Positions 43,890-52,644 of a stretch of 64,000 nucleotides of DNA are shown in pieces. The notes under the pieces are model-generated. The model saw only the letters and a program-made list of their open reading frames with translations. It was not told the origin of the DNA and ran no database searches. Both the position numbers and the translations under genes were made by a program. Source of the DNA: Bradyrhizobium sp. Rc3b (GTDB lineage Bacteria; Pseudomonadota; Alphaproteobacteria; Rhizobiales; Xanthobacteraceae); assembly GCF_900114915.1 (NCBI RefSeq), contig NZ_FOUS01000003.1:372001-436000 (forward strand), read 5' to 3'. Within the stretch, counting starts at the first letter, position 1. Every line of letters begins with the position of its first letter.

Positions 43890-44819
43890 ATGCTTCGCGT
43901 CGTCGTCCTGGGCGCCGCAGCCGGCGGCGGAGTGCCGCAATGGAATTGCGGCTGCGAGGGCTGCCGGGCGGCCCGAGAGAACGGCCATGAGCTCTTGAGA
44001 ACCCAGGCCTCGGTCGCCTTCAGCGGCGATGGCGAGCACTGGTTCCTGATCAATGCCTCACCGGACCTCCGCCAGCAACTGAATGCCACGCCGCAACTGC
44101 ACCCCAAGGCCGGGGCGCTGCGCCATACGCCGATTGCGGGCGTGATCCTGACCAACAGCGAAGTGGATGCGGTGGCCGGCCTGCTCTCGATGCGCGAGAG
44201 CTCGCCGTTCACGATCTATGCGCATGAGAAGGTGCTGGCGATCCTTGCCAGCAACAGCATCTTCAACGTGCTGAACGAGAAGCACGTGCGGCGCCAGCCG
44301 ATGGCAATCCGCGAGCCATTCGAGCCGCGCCTGCCCGACGGCACCCGCTCCGGACTGGAGGTGCTGTCCTTCGCAGTCTCTGGCAAATCGGCCTGGTATC
44401 TGGAAGGCAAGGCGCATCCCGGCGGGGACAGCGGCGACGGCGACACGCTGGGCCTGAAGATCACCGACAAGGCGACCGGCAAGTGCTTCTACTTCATCGC
44501 GGCCTGCGCCGAGGTGACCGACGCGCTCAAGGCCGAGATCGACGGCGCTTCGCTCGTGTTCTTCGACGGCACGGTCTGGCAGGACGACGAGATGATCAAA
44601 TGCGGGCTCGGCCAGAAGACCGGCAAGAGCATGGGACATGTCGCCATGTCCGGCGAGGACGGCGCCATCGCACGGCTGGCCGACCTCGCTATCGACAGGA
44701 AGATATTTCTGCATATCAATAACTCGAACCCGGCGCTGCTACCTGCCTCATCCGAGCGCAAGGCCGTCGAGGCGGCGGGCTGGCAGATACCGGCGGATGG
44801 AACGGAGATCGTGCTGTGA
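43890..44819 (+). CDS. pqqB: PQQ biosynthesis protein PqqB
   Basis: A 309-residue protein of the metallo-beta-lactamase fold that acts in PQQ formation, probably as the hydroxylase of the crosslinked tyrosine. It begins MLRVVVLGAAAGGGVPQWNC, with the PqqB-specific CGCEGCRAAR cysteines (about 21-30) and SEVDAVAGLLSMRE near 90. The final part has FDGTVWQDDEM and the GHVAMSGEDGA near 250. GGAGAC precedes the ATG. Its stop overlaps the GTG start of pqqC. Confidence 0.95.
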   Translation: MLRVVVLGAAAGGGVPQWNCGCEGCRAARENGHELLRTQASVAFSGDGEHWFLINASPDLRQQLNATPQLHPKAGALRHTPIAGVILTNSEVDAVAGLLSMRESSPFTIYAHEKVLAILASNSIFNVLNEKHVRRQPMAIREPFEPRLPDGTRSGLEVLSFAVSGKSAWYLEGKAHPGGDSGDGDTLGLKITDKATGKCFYFIAACAEVTDALKAEIDGASLVFFDGTVWQDDEMIKCGLGQKTGKSMGHVAMSGEDGAIARLADLAIDRKIFLHINNSNPALLPASSERKAVEAAGWQIPADGTEIVL

Positions 44820-45595
44820 ATGCGGCGTCAATGACTGGAATGACTGCGCTCTCGATCGGCAAGGATCTGAGGCTCAACTCGGCCGAGGAGCTCGAGGCGA
44901 CGCTGCGCCATATCGGGGCGACGCGCTATCACAGCCTGCATCCGTTCCATAAGCTGCTGCACGGCGGCAAGCTGAACAAGGGCCAGGTGCAGGCCTGGGC
45001 GCTGAACCGCTACTATTACCAGAGCACGATCCCGATCAAGGACGCGGTGGTGATCTCGCGTTTCCGCGACCGAGCCACGCGCCTGGAATGGCGCCACCGC
45101 ATCGAGGATCATGACGGCGACGTCGGCAGCGAAGGCGGCATCGAGCGCTGGCTGAAGCTGACCGAAGGCCTCGGCCTCGACACGGCCTATGTGGAATCGA
45201 CCGAAGGCATTTTGCCGGCGACGCGCTTCGCGGTGGAGGCCTACGTGCATTACTGCCGCGAAAAAAGCCCGCTGGAGGCGATCGCCTCCTCGCTCACCGA
45301 GCTGTTCGCGCCGAACCTGCATGAAGAACGCATCTCCGGCATGCTGCAGCACTATGATTTCGTCAACCCCGACATCATGAGCTACTTCAAGCGCCGCCTG
45401 GCGCAGGCGCCGCGCGATGCCGGCTTTGCGCTCGACTATGTCAAGGCGCATGCCACGACGCCGGAGCAGCGCGCGCAAGTGTGCAACGCGCTGATCTTCA
45501 AGACCAACGTGCTATGGGTGCAACTCGACGCACTTCAGCACGCCTATGTCGAGGGCAACATTCCGCCGGGCGCGTTCGTGCCCAAAGCGGGCTGA
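44816..45595 (+). CDS. pqqC: Pyrroloquinoline-quinone synthase PqqC
   Basis: A 259-residue cofactor-free oxidase that carries out the last ring closure and eight-electron oxidation to PQQ. Conserved stretches are YHSLHPFHKLLHGGKLNKGQVQAWALNRYYYQ (active-site Lys, Arg and Tyr), EWRHRIEDHDGD and CREKSPLEAIASSLTELFAP. The GTG at 44816 overlaps the pqqB stop by four bases and has GGAG at 8 bases; an in-frame ATG at 44831 is an alternative start. Confidence 0.95.
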   Translation: MNAASMTGMTALSIGKDLRLNSAEELEATLRHIGATRYHSLHPFHKLLHGGKLNKGQVQAWALNRYYYQSTIPIKDAVVISRFRDRATRLEWRHRIEDHDGDVGSEGGIERWLKLTEGLGLDTAYVESTEGILPATRFAVEAYVHYCREKSPLEAIASSLTELFAPNLHEERISGMLQHYDFVNPDIMSYFKRRLAQAPRDAGFALDYVKAHATTPEQRAQVCNALIFKTNVLWVQLDALQHAYVEGNIPPGAFVPKAG

Positions 45596-45607
45596 AGAGG
45601 AGCTGCA

Positions 45608-45919
45608 ATGGCCGGGCCGCGTCACATCAGCGTCAGCGAGGCGAGCCGCCCGGTGCTGCCGCGGCATGCCAAGCTGAAATATGACGAGACGCGGAAGGTC
45701 TGGGTGATCCTGGCGCCGGAACGCGTGCTGGCGCCGGACGAGATCGCCGTTGAGGTCTTGCAGCTCTGTAATGGCGAGCGCAATGTCGGCGATATTGCGG
45801 ACGCGTTGGCGGCAAAATACGCCTCGCCACGCGAGGCGATCCTCGCCGACGTCATCGTCATGCTGCAGGATCTCGCCGACAAGGGCTTTCTCACGGAGGC
45901 CCGGGAGAAGACGTCATGA
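45608..45919 (+). CDS. pqqD: PQQ peptide chaperone PqqD
   Basis: A 103-residue protein that binds the PqqA peptide and delivers it to the radical SAM enzyme PqqE. The winged-helix core reads DETRKVWVILAPERVLAPDE, then AVEVLQLCNGERNVGDIADALAAKY. AGAGGAGCTGCA precedes the ATG. Its stop overlaps the pqqE start (ATGA), so translation is coupled. It is not fused to PqqC or PqqE here. Confidence 0.95.
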   Translation: MAGPRHISVSEASRPVLPRHAKLKYDETRKVWVILAPERVLAPDEIAVEVLQLCNGERNVGDIADALAAKYASPREAILADVIVMLQDLADKGFLTEAREKTS

Positions 45920-47115
45920 GCGATGTGCTCGGCAACCCCATGATCCCCCCTGATGCCAGCGACAGCCTCGCGGTGCTGGAGAAGCAGCGCTCGACGGCGG
46001 AGACCTTTGGCATTCCGCTCGCGGTGCTGCTCGAGATCACCCATCGCTGCCCGCTGCAATGCCCCTACTGCTCCAACCCGGTCGAGCTCGATCGCTCGGG
46101 CAAGGAGCTGACCACCGAGGAATGGAAGAAGGTCTTGAGCGAGCTTGCCGAGATCGGCGTGCTGCAGGTGCATTTCTCCGGCGGCGAGCCGACGGCGCGC
46201 AAGGACCTCGTCGACCTCGTCAAGCATGCCAGTGACGTCGGCCTCTACACCAACCTGATCACCTCGGCCGTGCTGCTGACGCGCGAGAAGCTCAGCGATC
46301 TCGCCGATGCCGGGCTCTGCCACGTGCAGATCAGTTTCCAGGGCGTTGAAGAAGGCCTCGCCGATCGCGTCGCCGGCTACAAGAACGGGCACCGCAAGAA
46401 GCTCGAGGTCGCAAAGTGGACGCGCGAGCTCGATCTGCCGCTCACCGTGAACGCGGTGATGCACCGCCAGAACCTGCACCAGTTGCCTGACATCATCCAG
46501 ATGTCCGTCGATCTCGACGCCGACCGGCTCGAGGTCGCCAATGTCCAGTATTACGGCTGGGCGCTGAAGAACCGTGCCGCGCTGATGCCGAGCGTGGCGC
46601 AGTTAGATGAGTGCACGCGCATCGTCGAGGAGGCGCGCGAGCGGCTGAAGGGTACGCTCGCGATTGACTACGTCGTCCCTGATTATTACGCGCTGCGGCC
46701 GAAGAAGTGCATGGGCGGCTGGGGCCGGCAGTTCTTCAACATCTCGCCCGCCGGCAAGGTGCTGCCCTGCCACGCCGCCGAGAGCATCACCGGGCTCGAC
46801 TTCGAATCGGTCCGCTCCAACCATTCGATCGCCTGGATCTGGCAGAACTCCGAGGCCTTCAACCGCTATCGCGGCACCGGCTGGATGAAGGAGCCGTGCA
46901 AGTCTTGCGAATTCCGCGAGATCGATTTTGGCGGCTGCCGCTGCCAGGCCTTCGCGCTGACCGGCGATGCCGCCAACACCGATCCGGCCTGCGCGCTGTC
47001 GCCGCTGCACGAGACCATCTTCAAGCAGGCCGAGCGTGAGGCCGAGGGCGAGACCAGCCGCTTCCTCTATCGCAACTTCGCCGGCGGCACCCTGGAATCA
47101 GAGAATGGGGCCTGA
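45916..47115 (+). CDS. pqqE: PqqA peptide cyclase PqqE (radical SAM)
   Basis: A 399-residue radical S-adenosylmethionine enzyme that forms the Glu-Tyr carbon-carbon bond in PqqA. The [4Fe-4S] motif CPLQCPYC is at Cys45, Cys49 and Cys52. The C-terminal SPASM region has the auxiliary-cluster cysteines: CMGGWG, LPCH, CKSCEFREIDFGGCRC and DPAC. The gene is translationally coupled to pqqD and overlaps the following hydrolase gene by 11 bases. Confidence 0.96.
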   Translation: MSDVLGNPMIPPDASDSLAVLEKQRSTAETFGIPLAVLLEITHRCPLQCPYCSNPVELDRSGKELTTEEWKKVLSELAEIGVLQVHFSGGEPTARKDLVDLVKHASDVGLYTNLITSAVLLTREKLSDLADAGLCHVQISFQGVEEGLADRVAGYKNGHRKKLEVAKWTRELDLPLTVNAVMHRQNLHQLPDIIQMSVDLDADRLEVANVQYYGWALKNRAALMPSVAQLDECTRIVEEARERLKGTLAIDYVVPDYYALRPKKCMGGWGRQFFNISPAGKVLPCHAAESITGLDFESVRSNHSIAWIWQNSEAFNRYRGTGWMKEPCKSCEFREIDFGGCRCQAFALTGDAANTDPACALSPLHETIFKQAEREAEGETSRFLYRNFAGGTLESENGA

Positions 47116-48091
47116 CGCCGACGCAGGCACAGCGGCGAGGCGTGCCGATCCCTTTGCGCCGCTGACCTCCGACATGCTCGACGTCGGCGACGGCCATGAG
47201 CTCTATGTCGAGAGCGTCGGTCGCAGCGACGGCATTCCCGCGGTCTACCTGCACGGCGGGCCCGGCAGCGGCTGCCAGCCCGATCATCGCCGGCTGTTCG
47301 ACCCTGATCGCTTCTGCGCCGTGCTGTTCGACCAGCGCGGCTGCGGCCGCAGCCGGCCCAAGGGATCGCGCGAGCACAACACCACGGCACATCTGATCGC
47401 GGACATGGAGAAAATCCGCGAAAAGTTCGGCTTTGACCGCTGGATGGTGGTCGGCGGCTCCTGGGGTGCGACGCTGGCGCTGGCGTATGCGCAGGCCCAT
47501 CCCGAGCGCGTCTCCGGCATCGCGCTCCGCGCGACCTTTCTGGGCACGCGGGCCGAGGTCGAGACGGCCTTCACGGGGCGCCTGCCGCAATTCTATCCCG
47601 CGCTCTACGAGGATTTTCTGAGCGTGCTGCCGCCTGAGGAACGCGCGCGCCCGGTGGAAGCCTATTATCGCCGCATCCTCGATGCCGATCCGGCCGTTCA
47701 CGGACCTGCGGCCCGCGCCTGGCACGACACCGAGCGAGCCCTGTCGGAGCACAAGGCGGCCAAGACGCGGCTGGAGCTGGCGTCGCTTAACGTCTGGCGC
47801 ACGCTGCCGGCGACGCCGTTCATGGAGGCGCATTACTTCATCAACAACTCCTTCATGAACGAAGCCCAGCTGCTGCGGAACGCGGACCGGCTCGCCGGGA
47901 TTCCCGGCATTGTCGTGCAGGGCCGCTACGACCTGTTGTGCCCTCCTGAGACATCACACGCGCTCGCGAGAGTTTGGCCGGGTTCCGAGGTTCGCCTCGT
48001 GGAAGAAGCCGGACATTCGCTCTATGATGCCGGCGTGAGGGATGCGGTCATGAAGTCGATTGCCGACCTTGCGTCGAAGGCCGCGCGCTAA
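47105..48091 (+). CDS. Proline iminopeptidase-like alpha/beta hydrolase (S33)
   Basis: A 328-residue peptidase-type hydrolase. HGGPGSGCQPDHRRLFDP near residues 45-62 and LFDQRGCGRSRPKG are the proline iminopeptidase signatures. The nucleophile is in VVGGSWGATLALAYAQAHP (GGSWG, Ser about 120), the Asp in QGRYDLLCPPE (about 282) and the His in EEAGHSLYDAG (about 310). The start overlaps pqqE by 11 bases, so it is part of the pqq operon. It could trim the PqqA remnant or peptides. Other species use a M16 protease (PqqF) for this; none is seen here. Confidence 0.9.
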   Translation: MGPDADAGTAARRADPFAPLTSDMLDVGDGHELYVESVGRSDGIPAVYLHGGPGSGCQPDHRRLFDPDRFCAVLFDQRGCGRSRPKGSREHNTTAHLIADMEKIREKFGFDRWMVVGGSWGATLALAYAQAHPERVSGIALRATFLGTRAEVETAFTGRLPQFYPALYEDFLSVLPPEERARPVEAYYRRILDADPAVHGPAARAWHDTERALSEHKAAKTRLELASLNVWRTLPATPFMEAHYFINNSFMNEAQLLRNADRLAGIPGIVVQGRYDLLCPPETSHALARVWPGSEVRLVEEAGHSLYDAGVRDAVMKSIADLASKAAR

Positions 48092-48115
48092 TGCGCGAAA
48101 AAGGACAACAAGAAA

Positions 48116-48793
48116 ATGCCGCTCGCCGGAAAGGGCATGCTGCTGACGTCGATGAATATCGACGCAGCCAATGAGGCCGATTTCAACCGCTGGTACGATC
48201 GAGAGCATCTGGAAGAGCGCGTCGCGATCGAGGGCTTTCTGGAAGCGCGGCGCTATGTCGCGCATGCCGCCAATCCCAAATATCTCTCGCTGTACTCGAC
48301 CGCGACTCTCGACGTGCTCGACAGTCCCGCCTATCGGGCGCGCCTGTCCAACCAGACCGAATGGTCGCGGCAAAGCATGGCGCATTTCAAGGACATGCTC
48401 CGTGTCGTCGCGCGCATTACCATCAGCAACGGCACCGGCCGCGGCGCTGCGCTCGGCCTCGTGCGGCTGCGGCCCACAGCCGACAATGCTGGCGCATGGC
48501 GTGATGCGCTGCAAGAAAAGCTGGCGCCGCAGGACCGAGAAGGCATCATCTCGATGCATCTGCTCGAGAGCGAGCCGGAGCTCTCGGGCACGACCGCGGA
48601 CATTCCGGCGGTGCGCAACGAAGGCGCACGCGACTGGTTCGTGCTGATCGACGGCACGCATGTCGGCGCGGTCTCGGCCGTCATCGCCGAGCGCTTCACC
48701 GGCCCTGCTGCATCGCCCTTCCCGCTGCCCGTCTCGGTCGGAACTTACAGTCTGATGTGGGACCTCGCGAAGAGCGATATCGCGCGCGGCTGA
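48116..48793 (+). CDS. Conserved hypothetical protein, ferredoxin-like fold
   Basis: A 225-residue soluble protein with two repeats that look like dimeric alpha-beta barrel halves; the first has DFNRWYDREHLEERVAIEGF (about 24-43), the pattern of EthD/DUF4286-like proteins, where a Trp-Tyr-Asp-x-Glu-His-motif lines a small pocket. The second half has EGIISMHLLESEPEL and ARDWFVLIDG. It starts 24 bases after the hydrolase stop codon and may belong to the same transcript. The function is not known. Confidence 0.75.
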   Translation: MPLAGKGMLLTSMNIDAANEADFNRWYDREHLEERVAIEGFLEARRYVAHAANPKYLSLYSTATLDVLDSPAYRARLSNQTEWSRQSMAHFKDMLRVVARITISNGTGRGAALGLVRLRPTADNAGAWRDALQEKLAPQDREGIISMHLLESEPELSGTTADIPAVRNEGARDWFVLIDGTHVGAVSAVIAERFTGPAASPFPLPVSVGTYSLMWDLAKSDIARG

Positions 48794-48817
48794 ACATATC
48801 TGCATCGCAACATATTG

Positions 48818-48838
48818 CACCGCACGCGCATCGCGCGC
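48818..48838 (+). terminator. GC-rich hairpin after the pqq region
   Basis: CCGCACGCG pairs with CGCGCGCGG (one mismatch) over a CAT loop, 24 bases after the stop codon of the preceding gene. No T-run follows, so it may be Rho-assisted. It lies where the pqq-containing transcript would be expected to end. Confidence 0.35.
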
Positions 48839-49027
48839 GGCCGTTAATGCTGTGCGCGCGTAGCTCCCATGAAAGCGGGGACGCGCGAAACTTTGCCGTT
48901 GTACTTCGGAAAGGTTCTAATAAGCTAACCCAATGACGTCATTCAGAAACCAGATCGCAGCGCGTTAAGCGTTCGCCAAGCTCAGAAGAGGCCGCCGGGT
49001 CTTTGAGCCTGCGCGGACAGGGTAGGA

Positions 49028-50827
49028 ATGAAACCGACCGATATCGCGGCCCCCGACTACTTTCACAAAGTGGTCGATTGCCAATGGGCCTGTCCTGCGC
49101 ACACCCCGGTTCCCGAATATATCCGACTGATCGCACAAGGCCGCTATAGCGACGCCTACATGATCAATTGGAAGTCGAACGTGTTTCCCGGAATTCTGGG
49201 ACGCACCTGCGATCGTCCCTGCGAGCCGGCGTGCCGCCGCGGACGCGTCGAGGAGACGCCGGTCGCAATCTGCCGGCTCAAGCGCGTCGCCGCCGATTTC
49301 AAGGACGACATCAAGCAGCGCCTGCCGCGCCCTGCACCGAAGAACGGCAAGCGCGTTGCCTTCGTCGGCGGCGGTCCGGCCTCGCTGACGGTGGCGCGCG
49401 ATCTCGCGCCGCTCGGCTATCACTGCACCGTATTCGATGCCGATCCGGAAGCCGGCGGCATGATGCGCACGCAGATCCCGAAATTCCGCCTGCCCAATTC
49501 GGTGATCGACGAGGAGACCGGCTACATCCTGGGTCTCGGCGTCGAGTTCAAAGGTGGCCACCGCATCGAGAGCATGAAGTCGCTGCTCGCGGAGAAATAT
49601 GACGCGATCTTCGTCGGCTCCGGCGCGCCGCGCGGCCGAGAGCTCGACATTCCCGGCCGCAAGGAAGCGGCTGGCAATATCCATATCGGCATCGAATGGC
49701 TGGCCTCGGTCTCGTTCGGCCATATCGACAAGATCGGCAAGCGCGTGATCGTGCTCGGCGGCGGCAACACCGCAATGGACTGCTGCCGCACCGCGCGCCG
49801 GCTCGGCGGCGAGAAAGTCACGGTGATCGTGCGTTCCGGCTTCGAGGAGATGAAGGCCTCGCCGTGGGAGAAGGAGGACGCGCTCCACGAGGATATTCCG
49901 ATCCTCAACTACATGGTGCCGGTGGCATTCAAGCACGTCGCCGGCAAGCTGATCGGCGTCACCTTCCAGCACGTCAAAGCCGAATATGACGCCAAAGGCC
50001 GCCGCAACCTCGTGCCTTCGGGCGATCCCGATCAGACCATTCCCTGCGACGACGTGCTGGTCGCGGTCGGCCAGGAGAACGCCTTCCCCTGGATCGAGCA
50101 GGACTGCGGCATCGAGTTCGACAAATGGCACATGCCGAAGGTCGATCCCAAGACCTTCGTCTCGACCAATCCAAAAGTGTTCTTCGGCGGCGATGCCGCG
50201 TTCGGCCCCAAAAACATCATCTGGGCGGTCGCGCACGGCCATGACGCCGCATTGTCGATCCACAAGATGCTCTCGGGCGAGGACATCACCGAGCGGCCGC
50301 TGCCTGAGGTGCATGTCTCATCGCAGAAAATGGGCATCCACGAATGGAGCTATGACAACGACATCTCGATCGACAAGCGCTACAAGGTGCCGCATCGCGA
50401 CAAGGTGATCGCGCTAAAGGACATCCGCGCCGAGGTCGAGCTCGGCTACGACGTCAAGCTGGCGCTGGGCGAAGCCGAGCGCTGCCTGAACTGCGACGTG
50501 CAGACCGTATTCTCGACCTCGCTCTGCATCGAGTGCGATGCCTGCGCCGACATCTGTCCGATGGACTGCATCACCTTCACGGGCAATGGAGAAGAAAGCG
50601 ATCTGCGCCAGCGCCTGAAGGCGCCCTCGCCGCATCCGGACCAGGACCTCTATGTCTCCTCGGATCTCAAGACCGGTCGCGTGATGGTGAAGGACGAGGA
50701 CGTCTGCCTGCATTGCGGGCTGTGCGCCGAGCGGTGTCCCACCGGCGCCTGGGACATGCAGAAATATTTCATCGACATGACTCACGCAGGTTCGACATGC
50801 CCGACAAAAAGCCGATCAGCAGCGTAA
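49028..50827 (+). CDS. GltD-like NAD(P)H flavoprotein with bound ferredoxin domain (KorC-like)
   Basis: A 599-residue iron-sulfur flavoprotein. The N-terminal domain has the four-cysteine GltD-type cluster motif (CQWACPAHTP, GRTCDRPCEPACRR). Next is an FAD site (FVGGGPASLTVARDLAP, about 117-133) and an NAD(P) site (VIVLGGGNTAMDCCR, about 240-255). The C-terminal 120 residues hold two [4Fe-4S] ferredoxin motifs (CIECDACADICP and CLHCGLCAERCP). It overlaps the next gene by 31 bases. Its likely job is to pass electrons between NAD(P) and the adjoining 2-oxoacid oxidoreductase; it is not glutamate synthase, as no GltB is near. Confidence 0.88.
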   Translation: MKPTDIAAPDYFHKVVDCQWACPAHTPVPEYIRLIAQGRYSDAYMINWKSNVFPGILGRTCDRPCEPACRRGRVEETPVAICRLKRVAADFKDDIKQRLPRPAPKNGKRVAFVGGGPASLTVARDLAPLGYHCTVFDADPEAGGMMRTQIPKFRLPNSVIDEETGYILGLGVEFKGGHRIESMKSLLAEKYDAIFVGSGAPRGRELDIPGRKEAAGNIHIGIEWLASVSFGHIDKIGKRVIVLGGGNTAMDCCRTARRLGGEKVTVIVRSGFEEMKASPWEKEDALHEDIPILNYMVPVAFKHVAGKLIGVTFQHVKAEYDAKGRRNLVPSGDPDQTIPCDDVLVAVGQENAFPWIEQDCGIEFDKWHMPKVDPKTFVSTNPKVFFGGDAAFGPKNIIWAVAHGHDAALSIHKMLSGEDITERPLPEVHVSSQKMGIHEWSYDNDISIDKRYKVPHRDKVIALKDIRAEVELGYDVKLALGEAERCLNCDVQTVFSTSLCIECDACADICPMDCITFTGNGEESDLRQRLKAPSPHPDQDLYVSSDLKTGRVMVKDEDVCLHCGLCAERCPTGAWDMQKYFIDMTHAGSTCPTKSRSAA

Positions 50828-52644
50828 ACGACTTCGTCGTCCGCTTCGCCAACGTGAACGGCTCGGGCTCGGCCAGCGCCAACGAGATGTTCGCGCGCGC
50901 GATCCTGCGCCACGGTGTTCCGGTCTCCCCACGCAACATCTTCCCCTCCAACATCCAGGGCCTGCCGACCTGGTACGAGGTGCGGGTGACCGAGGACGGC
51001 CATCTCGGCGCCCGCGGCGGCGTCGACATGATGGTGGCGATGAACCCGCAGACCTGGGACAAGGACGTCGCCGGCATCGAGCCGGGCGGCTATCTGTTCT
51101 ACGATTCCACCAAGCCGATGCCGTCGACGAAATTCCGCGACGACATCACCGTGATCGGCGTGCCGCTCACCGCCATCACCAACTCGACCTATACCGATCC
51201 GCGCCAGCGCCAGCTGTTCAAGAACATCATCTATCTCGGCGCGCTCTCGGCGCTGCTCGACATGGACCCGAAGCTGATCGAGCAGCTGATCGGCGAGCAG
51301 TACAAGGGCAAGGAAAAGCTGCTCTCCTCCAACGTCCACGCGCTGCATCTTGGGCGCGACTGGGCGCTGCAGAACCTGAAATGCCCGCTCGGCCTCAGGG
51401 TGAAAAAGTCGGACAAGGTCGGCGACCGCATCTTCATCGAAGGCAACAGCGCCGCCGCGCTCGGCGCCGTCTATGGCGGCGCCACGGTATGCGCCTGGTA
51501 TCCGATCACGCCGTCCTCGTCGGTGGCGGAGGCCTTCACCGCCCATTGCAAGAAGTACCGGCACGACCCTGAAACCGGAAAGGCGAAATACGCCATCGTG
51601 CAGGGCGAGGACGAGCTCGCTTCAATCGGCATCGTCATCGGCGCCTCCTGGAACGGCGCCCGCGCCTTCACCGCGACATCGGGCCCCGGCATCTCCTTGA
51701 TGACCGAATTCATCGGCCTCTCATACTTCGCCGAGATTCCGGCCGTGATCATGAACATCCAGCGCGCCGGCCCCTCCACGGGCATGCCGACCCGCACCCA
51801 GCAATGCGACATCATCGCCTGCGCCTATGCTTCGCACGGCGACACCAAGCATGTGTTGCTGTTCCCCGAGGATCCCGCCGAGGCCTTCGAATTCGCGGCC
51901 GCCGCGTTCGATCTCGCCGAGCGGATCCAGACCACGATCTTCCTGATGCTCGACCTCGACATCGGCATGAATCACCGGCTCTGCCGTCCGCTGAAATGGG
52001 ACGATGCCAAGCAATACGACCGCGGCAAGGTGATGACCGCGGAGATGCTGGAGGAAGGCCGCGACTTCGGCCGCTATCTCGATGTCGACGGCGACGGCAT
52101 CCCCTACCGCACCTATCCCGGCACGCACCCGACCAAGGGCTCCTATTTTACCCGCGGCACCTCGCGTGATCGCTATGCGCGCTACTCCGAGGAGGGCTCG
52201 GTTTACGCGGACAACATGCAGCGCCTGATGCGCAAGTTCGAGACCGCGCAGGACCTGGTGCCGCGACCGCTGCAGGCCAATGCGGAACGGCCGACCAAAT
52301 ACGGCGTGATCTATTTCGGCTCGACCTCACCGGCGATGGACGAGGCGATCGGCCTTTTGGAAGCGCGAGGGCATCAGCTCGACCGCCTGCGCATCCGCGC
52401 CTTCCCGTTCCATTCGAGCGTGGCGAGCTTCCTCGCCGAGCACGATTTCGTCTACGTCGTCGAGCAGAACCGCGACAGCCAGCTACGCCAGCTCATCGTC
52501 AACGAGAACGGCATCGACCCCGTCCGCCTCGTGCCGATCGTGCATTACGACGGCTCGCCGATCACCGCCCGTTTCATTGCAAAAGCCATTGGCGACCACC
52601 AGGATCACCTCAAGGTGACCCCGCTCCGCAAGGCCGTGTCATGA
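50797..52644 (+). CDS. korA: 2-oxoacid:ferredoxin oxidoreductase, fused gamma-alpha subunit (KorA-like)
   Basis: A 615-residue subunit. Residues 1-190 are the gamma-type domain (RFANVNGSGSASANEMFARAILR), and the rest is the alpha, pyrimidine-binding TPP domain (EGNSAAALGAVYGGATVCAWYPITPSSSVAEAF, then ATSGPGISLMTEFIGLSYFAEIP and GPSTGMPTRTQQCD). This gamma-alpha fusion is the usual 2-oxoglutarate oxidoreductase KorA form. The ATG lies inside the previous gene (31-base overlap). The beta gene starts within its stop (ATGA). 2-oxoglutarate is the likely substrate, but indolepyruvate or other acids cannot be ruled out. Confidence 0.87.
   Translation: MPDKKPISSVNDFVVRFANVNGSGSASANEMFARAILRHGVPVSPRNIFPSNIQGLPTWYEVRVTEDGHLGARGGVDMMVAMNPQTWDKDVAGIEPGGYLFYDSTKPMPSTKFRDDITVIGVPLTAITNSTYTDPRQRQLFKNIIYLGALSALLDMDPKLIEQLIGEQYKGKEKLLSSNVHALHLGRDWALQNLKCPLGLRVKKSDKVGDRIFIEGNSAAALGAVYGGATVCAWYPITPSSSVAEAFTAHCKKYRHDPETGKAKYAIVQGEDELASIGIVIGASWNGARAFTATSGPGISLMTEFIGLSYFAEIPAVIMNIQRAGPSTGMPTRTQQCDIIACAYASHGDTKHVLLFPEDPAEAFEFAAAAFDLAERIQTTIFLMLDLDIGMNHRLCRPLKWDDAKQYDRGKVMTAEMLEEGRDFGRYLDVDGDGIPYRTYPGTHPTKGSYFTRGTSRDRYARYSEEGSVYADNMQRLMRKFETAQDLVPRPLQANAERPTKYGVIYFGSTSPAMDEAIGLLEARGHQLDRLRIRAFPFHSSVASFLAEHDFVYVVEQNRDSQLRQLIVNENGIDPVRLVPIVHYDGSPITARFIAKAIGDHQDHLKVTPLRKAVS

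Noticed and set aside
49028..50827. Glutamate synthase small subunit
   Set aside because: It is GltD-like, but there is no gltB and it carries an extra ferredoxin domain joined to Kor genes.
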